A DNA stretch of 64,000 nucleotides from Limnobacter parvus. GTDB lineage: Bacteria; Pseudomonadota; Gammaproteobacteria; Burkholderiales; Burkholderiaceae_B. Made by a program: the position numbers and the translations under genes. The notes under the pieces were generated by a model. That model was not told the origin of the DNA, made no database searches, and saw nothing but the letters and a program-made list of their open reading frames with translations. Below are positions 25,580 through 34,820 of this stretch, piece after piece. How positions within the stretch are numbered: position 1 is the stretch's first letter; each line of letters opens with the position of its first letter. The stretch covers positions 62,001-126,000 of the forward strand of contig NZ_JANKHG010000017.1 in the NCBI RefSeq assembly GCF_024623725.1, given 5' to 3'.

Positions 25580-27327
25580 TGAGTACATTGATGAATACCG
25601 TGGAACACAAGGTTCGAACCCCCCGCCCACAAGTTGAAGCAGTGCTTCGCAGCCAAGGCATGCACCCCCTGATGGCGCGCCTTATGGCTGCGCGCGGTGT
25701 GGAATCCCAGGCTGAAGCGGAAACCAAGCTGGCCGATTTAATTCCGCCTTCTGAATTAAAAGGCATTGACCAGGCAGCAGAAATTTTAGCGGATGCGCTG
25801 GAAGCCGGCGCACGCATTGTGGTGGTGGGCGATTACGATTGCGATGGTGCAACTGCCACGGCAGTGGGCGTTCGCGGTTTGCGCATGCTGCTGCAAAGCC
25901 TCGGTGCTGATGAAGAAGCGGCCAAGTACCACATTGATTTTTTGGTGCCCAACCGGTTTGACTATGGCTATGGCCTAAGCCCTGAAATTGTTCAGTTGGC
26001 CGCACAACAGTTTGAGCCAGACTTGCTGGTGACTGTGGACAATGGCATTGCCAGCGTGGAAGGTGTGCAGGAAGCCAATGAACTGGGCATAGGCGTGATC
26101 GTGACCGATCACCATTTGCCCGGCGACCAATTGCCGGAAGCTTTGGCCATTGTGAACCCCAACCAGCTAGGCTGTAATTTCCCCAGCAAGTCGATTGCCG
26201 GGGTGGGCGTGATGTTTTATGTGTTGCTGGCCACCCGCGCCGTGTTGCGCGAACGTGGTGTGTTCGACGCCGCCAGCCAACCGCGCATTGATGCACTGCT
26301 TGATTTGGTGGCGCTGGGCACCGTGGCCGATGTGGTGAAGCTGGATACCAACAACCGCCGCTTGGTGGCCCATGGTTTGCAGCGCATTCGCGCAGGCCGC
26401 GCTCAGCCCGGTATGCTGGCCTTGTTTCATGAAGCCGGTCGCGACCCGCGCAAGGCCACAGCCGCTGACATGGGTTTTGCGCTTGGCCCTCGCTTGAATG
26501 CTGCTGGTCGTTTGGCCGACATGGCTATTGGCATTCGCACCCTGTTGGCCGACGACGCAGTCGAAGCCAGTGCCTTGGCTGCCCAGCTGGGCAAAATGAA
26601 TGAAGAGCGCAAGCGCATTGAAGCGGACATGAAACGCGATGCGCTGGAAGATATTGAAAAATTCATCAGTCAAGAAGAACCCGCAGCGGGCATTGTGGTG
26701 GCACACAGCACTTGGCACCAAGGCGTCATTGGTATTTTGGCTTCCCGCATCAAAGAACGCCTGTACCGCCCAACCATTGCGCTGGCACCTGGCGATGATG
26801 GGTTTTGGAAAGGCAGTGGCCGTTCCGTTCAAGGTGTGCACTTGCGCGATGTGCTTGATTTGGTGTGCAAACGCTTGCCTGAAGGCAGCATTCCCAAGTT
26901 CGGCGGCCATGCCATGGCGGCAGGCTTAACGATTGCCGAGGGCGCGATTGAGCAATTCAAAGTTGAATTTGCCAAGGCTATTCTTGATTTAAGTGATCCC
27001 AGCGCCTTAACGCAGGTGGTTGAAACCGATGGCTCCATTCCGGCCGACTACATTGCCGCCAGTGCAGCAGATTTGCTGGAAACGCAGGTGTGGGGGCAGG
27101 GCTTCCCGGCACCTTTGTTCTGCGATGAATTTGAAGTACTTGAACATCGCTTGGTGAAAAATGCACACAGCAAGTTCACCCTGCGGCGCGATGGTAAAAC
27201 CTTCGTGGCCCTTCGCTGGCGCGCCGTGGAGGCACTGCCGGCCAAAGTGAAACTAGCTTACCGCTTTGAACGTGACACTTTCACGGGCGGCGATGCGGTG
27301 CAAATCATTGTGGAGCATGTGTTGTAG
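25579..27327 (+). CDS. recJ: Single-stranded-DNA exonuclease RecJ
   Basis: A 582-residue 5'-to-3' exonuclease that degrades single-stranded DNA in recombination and mismatch repair. DHH-family motifs are intact: VVVGDYDCDGATATA near residue 80, TVDNGI near 153, TDHHLPGD near 175 and GPRLNAAGR near 305; the DHHA1 domain with GRSVQGVHLRDVLD and FGGHAMAAGL and an OB-like C-terminal domain follow. The ATG at 25579 overlaps the stop of the RpfE-like gene and has GGGAGGGGCGG before it. prfB starts 52 bases downstream. Confidence 0.95.
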   Translation: MSTLMNTVEHKVRTPRPQVEAVLRSQGMHPLMARLMAARGVESQAEAETKLADLIPPSELKGIDQAAEILADALEAGARIVVVGDYDCDGATATAVGVRGLRMLLQSLGADEEAAKYHIDFLVPNRFDYGYGLSPEIVQLAAQQFEPDLLVTVDNGIASVEGVQEANELGIGVIVTDHHLPGDQLPEALAIVNPNQLGCNFPSKSIAGVGVMFYVLLATRAVLRERGVFDAASQPRIDALLDLVALGTVADVVKLDTNNRRLVAHGLQRIRAGRAQPGMLALFHEAGRDPRKATAADMGFALGPRLNAAGRLADMAIGIRTLLADDAVEASALAAQLGKMNEERKRIEADMKRDALEDIEKFISQEEPAAGIVVAHSTWHQGVIGILASRIKERLYRPTIALAPGDDGFWKGSGRSVQGVHLRDVLDLVCKRLPEGSIPKFGGHAMAAGLTIAEGAIEQFKVEFAKAILDLSDPSALTQVVETDGSIPADYIAASAADLLETQVWGQGFPAPLFCDEFEVLEHRLVKNAHSKFTLRRDGKTFVALRWRAVEALPAKVKLAYRFERDTFTGGDAVQIIVEHVL

Positions 27328-27379
27328 GGCGCCTTGCGCTACAATATCGGGTTACGCACATTGAATTGATTAGAGAAAC

Positions 27380-28484
27380 ATGGAAGCCGAACGCCTTAAT
27401 GCCATCATCAACGCCCTGACTGACCTCGCCGACCGAGCAGGCCAGTTGCGGAGGTATCTTTGACGTCGACCGCAAGGCCGAACGACTCACGGTAGTTGAC
27501 GCCGAACTGGAAGACCCCAACGTTTGGAATGATCCCAAACACGCGCAAGAACTGGGCAAAGAAAAAAAGATGCTGGATGGCGTGGTGGTGACCATGAACA
27601 CCGTTCAGTCCAACATCAGCGATTCCAAAGAATTGGTTGAAATGGCGCAGGCCGAAGGCGACTTCGACACGCTGGAAGCCATTGAAAGTGAAGTGGCTGA
27701 GTATGAAAAAGTGATTGCGGATCTTGAATTCCGCCGCATGTTCAGCAACCCTGCTGACCCAGCCAATTGCTTCATCGACATTACAGCAGGTGCCGGTGGC
27801 ACCGAGGCTCAAGATTGGGCCAGCATTTTGTTGCGTCAATACCTGCGCTACTGCGAACGCAAAGGCTTCAAGGTTGAGGTAATGGAACAATCGGATGGTG
27901 AAGTAGCGGGTGTGAAATCCGCCACCATCAAGGTTGAAGGCGAATACGCGTTCGGTTACCTGCGCACAGAAACCGGCGTGCACCGCCTGGTGCGCAAGTC
28001 ACCGTTCGATTCTTCCGGTGGTCGCCACACCTCGTTTGCATCCTTGTTTGTTTACCCGGAAGTGGATGATTCTTTCGAAATCGACATCAACCCGGCCGAT
28101 GTACGCACCGACACCTATCGCGCCAGCGGTGCGGGTGGTCAGCACATTAACAAAACCGATTCTGCCGTCCGTTTAACCCACGTTCCCACCGGCATTGTGG
28201 TGCAGTGTCAAAACGACCGTTCCCAGCACCGCAACCGCGACGAAGCTTGGGGCATGTTAAAGGCCAAACTGTATGAATTCGAAATGCGCAAACGCATGGT
28301 CGAGCAACAGGCTTTGGAAGACACCAAAACCGACGTGGGATGGGGCCACCAGATTCGCAGTTATGTGCTGGACAACAGTCGCATCAAAGACCTGCGCACC
28401 GGTGTTGAAATTTCCAACACCCAGCGCGTACTCGACGGCGATCTCGACCCATTCATTGAAGCCAGCTTGAAGCAAGGTATTTAA
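27380..28484 (+). CDS. prfB: Peptide chain release factor 2, made by programmed +1 frameshift
   Basis: RF2 frees finished proteins at UAA and UGA codons. Translation starts at the ATG at 27380, reads 27 codons to CTT (27458-27460), meets an in-frame TGA at 27461-27463 and must shift +1 to GAC at 27462 to continue to 28484, giving 367 residues. The codon-recognition tripeptide SPF is in [10 protein letters not shown] and the peptidyl-transferase motif GGQ in [19 protein letters not shown]. Both match E. coli RF2, as does length. lysS follows after three bases, so the two are one transcript, as in many bacteria. Confidence 0.96.
27448..27464 (+). promoter_or_regulatory. prfB autoregulatory frameshift site
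   Basis: GGAGGT just upstream of CTT-TGA-C forms the known RF2 recoding signal: an internal Shine-Dalgarno element, a slippery CUU codon and a poorly terminating UGA followed by C. Low RF2 lets ribosomes slip +1 and make RF2; high RF2 ends translation there. Confidence 0.95.
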
Positions 28485-28487
28485 ACC

Positions 28488-30020
28488 ATGAACGACAAAA
28501 CACAAGCCGCTGGCGACGAATTGCCAGTCGATGAAAATCAGATTATTGCCGAGCGCCGTGGCAAGCTGGCCAAACTGCGCGAGAAAGGCCAGCCTTTCCC
28601 CAACAGCTTCAAACCCGAACACCGCGCCGCCGACCTTCACGCACACTACGGCTTATTAGACAAAGAAACCTTGGATCCGCAAGGCATTGAGGTGTCTGTT
28701 TCTGGCCGCATGATGCTGAAGCGCGTGATGGGCAAAGCCAGTTTTGCCACTGTGCAAGACGGCACTGGTCGCGTTCAGTTCTACGTCAACAACGAAGGCG
28801 TGGGCGAGGGCGTTCACGGCGAATTCAAACACTGGGATTTGGGCGATATCATTGCGGCCAAAGGCAAGCTATTCAAAACCAACAAAGGTGAATTGAGTGT
28901 GCATTGCACGGAAATTCATTTGTTGGCAAAAAGCCTGCGCCCGCTGCCTGACAAATTTCACGGCCTGGCTGACCAAGAAATTAAGTACCGCCAGCGTTAT
29001 GTGGATTTGATTGTTTCCGAGCAAACCCGAGATACGTTTGTGGCGCGTTCCAAGGCCATGTCGTCTGTTCGCAATTTTATGAGTGACCACGGCTTTCTGG
29101 AAGTGGAAACGCCCATGCTGCACCCCATTCCTGGCGGCGCATCGGCCAAGCCTTTCATTACGCACCACAATGCGCTGGACATGGAAATGTACCTGCGTAT
29201 AGCACCTGAACTCTATTTGAAGCGCCTGATTGTGGGCGGTTTTGAGCGTGTTTTCGAGATCAACCGCAACTTCCGTAATGAAGGGGTAAGTCCACGCCAC
29301 AACCCTGAATTCACGATGATGGAATTCTATGCGGCGTACTGGAATTACCGCGACTTGATGGATTTCACCGAACAGGTTATTCAGCACGCTGCAACCACAG
29401 CAACTGGCAGTGCCAAGCTGACTTACCAAGGCCGTGAATTGGATTTGTCCAAGCCCTTTGCACGGTTGACCATTGTTGAAGCGATTCAGAAATACTTCCC
29501 GGAATATGCCACGGAAGATTTGCAAAACATGGATTACCTGAAAAAGGCCTTGGCCAAAAAAGGTGTGCATGTGGACAAAGAGCCAGCGCTGAAAAATGCG
29601 GGCATTGGTGCCTTGCAATTGGCTTTATTTGAAGAAACGTCCGAAAGCCTGCTGTGGGAGCCCACTTTCATCGTGGACTACCCGGTTGAAGTGTCGCCTT
29701 TGGCGCGTGCATCCGATGCGAATTCACAGATCACCGAGCGTTTTGAGTTGTTCATCACCGGCCGTGAAATTGCCAATGGTTTTTCCGAGTTGAATGACCC
29801 GGAAGACCAAGCCGACCGATTCAAAAAGCAGGTTGAAGCAAAAGAAGCGGGCGATGATGAAGCCATGTTCTTTGATGCGGACTTCATTCGTGCACTTGAA
29901 TATGGCATGCCACCCACCGGTGGTTGCGGCATTGGTATCGACCGTTTGATGATGCTGATTACGGACAGCCCGAATATTCGGGATGTAATTCTGTTTCCGC
30001 ATTTGAGGCGCGAAGACTAA
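28488..30020 (+). CDS. lysS: Lysyl-tRNA synthetase, class II
   Basis: A 510-residue enzyme that charges tRNA-Lys. The N-terminal OB-fold anticodon-binding domain covers about residues 60-170 ([18 protein letters not shown] and following), and the class II catalytic core has motif 2 in [19 protein letters not shown] and motif 3 in [13 protein letters not shown]. Length and motifs are standard. Cotranscribed with prfB three bases upstream. A weak hairpin at 30084-30106 may end the transcript. Confidence 0.96.
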   Translation: MNDKTQAAGDELPVDENQIIAERRGKLAKLREKGQPFPNSFKPEHRAADLHAHYGLLDKETLDPQGIEVSVSGRMMLKRVMGKASFATVQDGTGRVQFYVNNEGVGEGVHGEFKHWDLGDIIAAKGKLFKTNKGELSVHCTEIHLLAKSLRPLPDKFHGLADQEIKYRQRYVDLIVSEQTRDTFVARSKAMSSVRNFMSDHGFLEVETPMLHPIPGGASAKPFITHHNALDMEMYLRIAPELYLKRLIVGGFERVFEINRNFRNEGVSPRHNPEFTMMEFYAAYWNYRDLMDFTEQVIQHAATTATGSAKLTYQGRELDLSKPFARLTIVEAIQKYFPEYATEDLQNMDYLKKALAKKGVHVDKEPALKNAGIGALQLALFEETSESLLWEPTFIVDYPVEVSPLARASDANSQITERFELFITGREIANGFSELNDPEDQADRFKKQVEAKEAGDDEAMFFDADFIRALEYGMPPTGGCGIGIDRLMMLITDSPNIRDVILFPHLRRED

Positions 30021-30083
30021 GCCAGATTCAATACACACGTGCGTTGATCAGAGCGTATTTGAGTTCACCGCACGTGTCGCACC

Positions 30084-30106
30084 ATCCCGCCTTAGCGGGC
30101 TTTAAT
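30084..30106 (+). terminator. Possible terminator after lysS
   Basis: CCCGC and GCGGG pair around a CTTA loop and are followed by CTTTAAT. The T run is short, so efficiency is uncertain. Confidence 0.4.
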
Positions 30107-30150
30107 CCCTTCTTGATTGCTGGCTCGGGTCATGCGAAACGCAATGGCGT

Positions 30151-30191
30151 ATTCGCATCGATTGCTAACGCAATCGCCCCTCGCTGCGAAT
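30151..30191. repeat. Nested inverted repeat (possible cruciform)
   Basis: Inner arms CGATTGC (30159-30165) and GCAATCG (30170-30176) are perfect around a TAAC loop, and outer arms ATTCGCA (30151-30157) and TGCGAAT (30185-30191) are also perfect. It is not followed by T residues and is not an obvious terminator. Confidence 0.5.
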
Positions 30192-30330
30192 CAAGCAGGA
30201 AGCCCACCTGAAATCGGCGGAACGGTTGCAACATCGCGCGGTGAACCCAACCCAAGTGATACAGAACGGGGTAGTCATTTTGTTGCCGTAAAAGGCTTCA
30301 CTAAACTTCATTTTTATCTCCGGAGATTCA

Positions 30331-30791
30331 ATGATGCCAACTAGTGAAAGTACTTTATTTTGTTCACCGACCGGCTCAAATGCCATGCGCGGTAGTGATT
30401 CGTTTGGTCAGGGACGATTTGCTGGCCCACGCGGATTAAGGCTTCATAACGGGGTTGATTTCAATGTCGAAGCTGGTGGCGACGTTTATTCGCCCATCTT
30501 TGGAAAAATCGTTCGTGTTGCAGTTCCCTATAAGTCCGATGACAGATTTAGGGAGTTGGTGATCGAGGGAGTGGGACGATATGCAGGTTATTCAGCTAAA
30601 CTTTTTATCTTGATCCGATGAAAGAAATTGTGGGAAAAACTGTCAAGCAGGGTGAGGTAATTGGAACAGCTCAAGATTTGACAATAAAGTATCCTGGGAT
30701 CACAAACCACATTCACTTTGAGATTACCCTCAAAGGCACTCAGATTGATCCCTCGCGCTTTTTGAAAAAGGAAGAATCATGCAAGTCGTGA
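30331..30791 (+). pseudogene. M23-type (LytM) peptidase split by a one-base frameshift
   Basis: The ATG at 30331 follows a CGGAG site. The first frame runs to a TGA at 30619-30621 and carries the first zinc motif, HNGVD in RLHNGVDF near residue 37. From about 30603 the -1 frame continues the same family (YLDPMKEIVGKTVKQGEVIG) to a TGA at 30789-30791 and carries the HxH motif in NHIHFEITL. Together they make one complete M23 domain of about 153 residues. The shift falls at CTTTTTA (30601-30607): one more T would restore the frame. No signal peptide is visible. It may be a recent loss, a base-calling error or a slippage site. The 3' end overlaps the lipoprotein gene by 13 bases. Confidence 0.75.
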
Positions 30792-31207
30792 AACTTCTGC
30801 TTTCTTTTATATTTTTACAAGTATTGGTGGCGTGTTCAGAATCTGAGGATTCCGAGTTGATCCATCTAGTACTACATTCAAAAAACGAGTGTGAGCTGGT
30901 CTTCAAGGCTGATAATTTTTCGGTGGTAGAAAATTTCTGTGATACCGAACAGAAACCAGTTTTGATCAAGACGGATGATCAGGAAATCAGATCCGACTGG
31001 ATAGACGAAAAGACCAGTCGTTTTCTGTTTCAGGAAGGTTGTGCCAGTGCAGATGAATGTTTCTATGAACTGAGTACAGACGAAGCCGGGGTGCGCGGGC
31101 GCTTCTCGTATCGAATCAATATGACGGAAGGTGAGTACAGCTTTGAAGTAGGCGCATCTGGGCAACCAAACGTGTTCAAGCAGTCGTCAAACGACATCGC
31201 ATCCTGA
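30779..31207 (+). CDS. Small lipoprotein overlapping the M23 peptidase gene
   Basis: A 142-residue protein with a signal peptide and lipobox ending LVAC, Cys19 being the acylated residue; the following Ser suggests outer-membrane sorting. The mature part is acidic, about 123 residues with four further Cys, and I do not recognise it. Its ATG lies inside the end of the peptidase gene, so the two were made as a coupled pair. Base composition is lower in G+C than the neighbours. A role as an inhibitor of the peptidase is only a guess from the pairing. Confidence 0.75.
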   Translation: MQVVKLLLSFIFLQVLVACSESEDSELIHLVLHSKNECELVFKADNFSVVENFCDTEQKPVLIKTDDQEIRSDWIDEKTSRFLFQEGCASADECFYELSTDEAGVRGRFSYRINMTEGEYSFEVGASGQPNVFKQSSNDIAS

Positions 31208-31293
31208 GATTAAATGTCTTGCGCTCTGTTGCATTTATCCCGCCAAGGTGGGATGAAGTAACATGCGCAGTGGCATCAAGAAATCGGCGATAT

Positions 31294-32211
31294 CTAAAAA
31301 ACCGTCACCGCCACATTCAACACATGTTCCCCACCGCCATGCACAACGCCCCGCATTGGGGGTACGTCTGCATAATCGCGACCAACAGCAACGGTAACGT
31401 ACCGCATGTCTGGCAACTGATTATTTGTCGGGTCGAAATCAACCCAGCCCACATCAGGGCCACACCACAATGAAACCCAGGCGTGGCTTGCATCTGCACC
31501 CAATAACTTGGGTTGTCCCGGCGGCGGTTCTGTGAGCATGTAACCACTCACATAGCGGGCAGAAAGCCCCAGTGAACGTAACACCGCCAGCATTACATGG
31601 GCGAAGTCTTGGCAAACGCCTTCGCGGCTTTGCATTACTTCTTCCACGGTGGTGTGAATGGTGGTCGATCCACTTTGGTAGTTGAACTCCCGAAAAATTC
31701 GTTGCATCAGGGCTTGCCCTGCATGCACCACCTGGCGGCCAGGCCAGAAATCAAGGCTGCCATAGTCGCGCAGCGAATCAAGCACTGGCACGTGCTTGGA
31801 TTCAAACCTGAACTGATAATCGTAGGAAATTTCTTGGCCAGATTGGTAGCGCAATTGCTCCGCCAAATCATTCCAGTTTGGGCTGATCAAATCATCGATC
31901 GGCCCAGTGTGTAAAAAGCCGCTTACCTCGACTTCGCTTTCGCTAACCACTTCAAGGTGATCGTGTGGGTAGTTCATTTCGAAATGGTGCACCACATTGC
32001 CAAACGCATCCCTGTTGCTTTGTACCGACGAAGGGTTGGGCCGTATTTTTAACGTGTGTGAAATCAGCTTTTGGCCTTTGCGCAACGGTCCCGCTTCCAT
32101 CCAGGTGCCTTCCTGGGGCTGCAAAATACAGATTTGCTGCGAACATTCCGCAGGTTGTTGGTAATCGTAGTCGGTGACATGCGTCACTTTTCTTCTTTCC
32201 GAGAAGCTCAT
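31294..32211 (-). CDS. Transglutaminase-like cysteine protein of locus B
   Basis: A 305-residue paralogue of the protein at 15191-15994. It has the N-terminal beta domain (THVTDYDYQQPAECSQQICI) and the papain-like core with Cys in REGVCQDFAHVML, His in ASHAWVSLW and Asp in WVDFDPTNN; the C-terminal DVPPMRGVVHGGG matches SPVRGIRTGGG of the other copy. The ATG at 32211 is right because it follows the ATP-grasp/alpha-E stop by four bases; a longer frame lies inside that gene. Last gene of locus B. Substrate unknown. Confidence 0.88.
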   Translation of the reverse strand: MSFSERRKVTHVTDYDYQQPAECSQQICILQPQEGTWMEAGPLRKGQKLISHTLKIRPNPSSVQSNRDAFGNVVHHFEMNYPHDHLEVVSESEVEVSGFLHTGPIDDLISPNWNDLAEQLRYQSGQEISYDYQFRFESKHVPVLDSLRDYGSLDFWPGRQVVHAGQALMQRIFREFNYQSGSTTIHTTVEEVMQSREGVCQDFAHVMLAVLRSLGLSARYVSGYMLTEPPPGQPKLLGADASHAWVSLWCGPDVGWVDFDPTNNQLPDMRYVTVAVGRDYADVPPMRGVVHGGGEHVLNVAVTVF

Positions 32212-32215
32212 TAAA

Positions 32216-34789
32216 TTATCTTCCCTGAATAACTTGGTCGGGTAACTCTGCCAGTCTGAAATATTGGGCACCCACAAGATCTGAAACCTTGTAGGCGGTG
32301 TCGAGTAATTCCTGCAACCAGGCGCGTAACTTGCGCCCTGTTTCTGCTGGAAAGGGAGGTTGAAGTCCTTCCAGATTGAGACCCGCAGGCATGTTGCCTT
32401 TGCGATAAACGCTGTCGAACAGTTGCCTGATCTGGCTGGTATCACCTGGCAGACGGTCAATTACAATGTCCAGCTTGTAAAGAATTCGTCGAATAGCGTA
32501 CGGCGCATCTTCATCGAAAATTAGCAAATCAAGCGTTGGCAACCATTCAAACCGGTGCTGGTAGCGCGATCTGTAAGTAATTGTGCTATCTGCCAAGGCA
32601 ATCGCCAAAGCCAGACCGTGTTCCCCAGCGCGCCCAGGCATGCTGGTCAGCGACAACAAACAATCACAAGCACCACACAGCCGTTCAAGCTGGCGACCAA
32701 GCTGCAAAAAACGCCAGCCGTTGTCGCGTGTCATGTGGTCGCTTTGTTCACCATGCATTGCCAATAGGTACAACTGTACTTGCTCTAGCGAGGCTGTGGG
32801 CAGAACACGTTGAAATCGGGCCGCATCGGGTTCGATCAGGACCTTTGCACAATCGTTCAGCAGGCGCCAGTGCCCGCTGCTCAATCTTTCGCGCAACTGA
32901 CCCGCTACGTGGGCCAAGCCGTTGAGTTGCCCAGCCAAGCCCTCGGCTGGGGGCTCGTCAAAGCCGGTTTTGTACCACAGGCGTTCAAGAATATTGGCTT
33001 CCAGTTCGTCTTGCGTTTTGGGTTCTGCGGGGTCCAATTCTTCGCTCAAACCCTGTTTGCCGCAAAGTTCATGTAGCAAGCCCAGTGTGGTTCGGTCCAA
33101 TACTTCTTCTTCATTCAGCAACAGTTGCGCGCGCATCAACAACCGCAATGAAAAGCTTGCGCGCTCGGTGTAACGTCCCAACCAGAAAAGATGCTCTGCC
33201 GCGCGGCTGGAAACCGGGCGGCGCAATGCTTGCAGGTCTTTGGCCTGCAGCTTTTCTTTTAGATTGGTGCTGCGTTCAACGGGTTCTCCACTGCGCACCC
33301 AAGTGTCCAGGCTGGTGCCACCTTTCTGCATGCTGACGATACCGTGCTGATCGCCAGCAACGCGGGTCAGGCCGCCAGGCATCACGGTGTAGTTGCCTTG
33401 CCCATCAGTTACCGCAAACAGCCGAAGCATCATGGCACGTTCTTCAATGCCGCCAGAACCAGTCCAGATTGGCACACGAGACAGTGGAATCAATTCTTGC
33501 AATGTGTATTGCGATGGCCTCTGGCTGATTTTCGATAACCAGGCCCGTTTTTCAATTTCATCCAGTTCCGATCCCATGATTGAGTCCATGGTTCGACCAC
33601 GGCGGTTGGGTCCAGTGGATTTAATCACCAAATTATTCAAGCGCTCACTGGCCTTGGCCCATGCGGGCGATTCGCCACACCACCAGCTGGGTACGCTGGG
33701 TAACAACAGGTCTTCGTTCAGATAATGTTGGCCCAAGCCGGGCATGAAGCCATGAATGGCAGGGCTTTCCAGCCAACCAGCGCCGGGCATATTGGCCACT
33801 ACTACGCCGCCAGTACGAATTGCTTGCAGCAAACCAGGTACGCCAAGTTGCGACTCTTCCCGCAGCTCGAGTGGGTCCAGCCATGGATCATCGGTTCGGC
33901 GGATCAGGCCATCAATCGGCTCCAGACCATTGACTGTTTTCAGAAACACGTTGTTGTTCCGTACCGTCAGGTCGCTGCCTTCAACCAATGAAATGCCCAA
34001 GTAGCGCGCCAAGTAGGTGTGCTCGAAATACGTTTCATTGTAGGGGCCGGGCGTCATCAGCGCGATGCGCGCATTGTCGCCTTTGGGTGAAAGCTTGCGA
34101 ATGCAGTCAATGTAGTCGCGGTAAAAACCAGCCAAATGCTGAATTTGCATTTCGCGAAATCCACGCGTGAAGCTGCGTGAAATGCTTAATCGATTTTCAA
34201 GAGCATAGCCAAGACCCGAGGGCGCCTGAATGCGGTGAGTAATAACCCACCACTTGCCGTCAGGGCTGCGGCCCAAGTCAAAGGCCACCATGTGCAGCCA
34301 TACCTTGTTCACCGGCTCAATGTCTTGCATCTGTGGCAGGTAACCGGAATGCCCATACACCAGGTCGGCGGGTAGAAGCCCTTTGGTCAGCAATTCCCGC
34401 TTGCCATATACATCGCACATCATTGCATTTAGAAGCCGTGCGCGTTGTGCCACGCCTGCTTGCAGCACGGCCCAGTCGGCTTGGTCGATGATGAATGGCA
34501 GTAGGTCAAGCGACCAAGGGCGCGAAGCGCCTTGGGCGTGGTCTGCATACACATTGTAGGTGATGCCGTTGTCGCGAATTTGTTTGGCCAGCGCGTTCAG
34601 CTTGCCGTCCAGGTGTTCGCTTAAACCGGTTGAGGGCAAGCGGTTAACAAAATCAGCCCAAGCCGGGCGCAGCACCCCATCAGCCGCCAATTCGCTGTAA
34701 TAGGCGCTGGTGCCTTGGAGAATGCTTTGTTGCCAAGGCACCTCAACGTTCGCAAGGGTGGTGTTCGGGTTCGCGCTCAAAGCGGTCAC
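32216..34789 (-). CDS. Fused circularly permuted ATP-grasp and alpha-E protein
   Basis: An 857-residue protein joining in one chain the two products that locus A makes separately. Residues about 1-490 are the circularly permuted ATP-grasp, with LMTPGPYNETYFEHTYLARY near 245, VVANMPGAGWLESPA near 330, LVIKSTGPNRRGR near 390 and a glycine-rich end VMPGGLTRVAG near 475. Residues about 520-850 are the alpha-E domain, starting SSRAAEHLFWLGRYTERAS. Predicted to form amide bonds with ATP, by family. It follows the DUF2126 gene after 31 bases and precedes the transglutaminase gene by four. The fusion order repeats the gene order of locus A. Confidence 0.88.
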   Translation of the reverse strand: MTALSANPNTTLANVEVPWQQSILQGTSAYYSELAADGVLRPAWADFVNRLPSTGLSEHLDGKLNALAKQIRDNGITYNVYADHAQGASRPWSLDLLPFIIDQADWAVLQAGVAQRARLLNAMMCDVYGKRELLTKGLLPADLVYGHSGYLPQMQDIEPVNKVWLHMVAFDLGRSPDGKWWVITHRIQAPSGLGYALENRLSISRSFTRGFREMQIQHLAGFYRDYIDCIRKLSPKGDNARIALMTPGPYNETYFEHTYLARYLGISLVEGSDLTVRNNNVFLKTVNGLEPIDGLIRRTDDPWLDPLELREESQLGVPGLLQAIRTGGVVVANMPGAGWLESPAIHGFMPGLGQHYLNEDLLLPSVPSWWCGESPAWAKASERLNNLVIKSTGPNRRGRTMDSIMGSELDEIEKRAWLSKISQRPSQYTLQELIPLSRVPIWTGSGGIEERAMMLRLFAVTDGQGNYTVMPGGLTRVAGDQHGIVSMQKGGTSLDTWVRSGEPVERSTNLKEKLQAKDLQALRRPVSSRAAEHLFWLGRYTERASFSLRLLMRAQLLLNEEEVLDRTTLGLLHELCGKQGLSEELDPAEPKTQDELEANILERLWYKTGFDEPPAEGLAGQLNGLAHVAGQLRERLSSGHWRLLNDCAKVLIEPDAARFQRVLPTASLEQVQLYLLAMHGEQSDHMTRDNGWRFLQLGRQLERLCGACDCLLSLTSMPGRAGEHGLALAIALADSTITYRSRYQHRFEWLPTLDLLIFDEDAPYAIRRILYKLDIVIDRLPGDTSQIRQLFDSVYRKGNMPAGLNLEGLQPPFPAETGRKLRAWLQELLDTAYKVSDLVGAQYFRLAELPDQVIQGR

Positions 34790-34820
34790 TGCCTAAGATT
34801 CGGTGCCCTATTGTAATTGT

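Larger units (their letters stand above)
30021..30330. other. 310-base spacer with hairpins, no gene seen
   Basis: Between lysS and the M23 peptidase gene. It holds a possible terminator (30084-30106) and a nested inverted repeat (30151-30191). The last 40 bases become AT-rich and lead to a CGGAGATT ribosome site. Open frames here look like extensions in the wrong frame of lysS and show no recognisable protein. Confidence 0.6.

Noticed and set aside
29924-30211. Open frame overlapping the end of lysS into the spacer.
   Set aside because: It lies in a different frame of lysS, has no ribosome site and no recognisable product.
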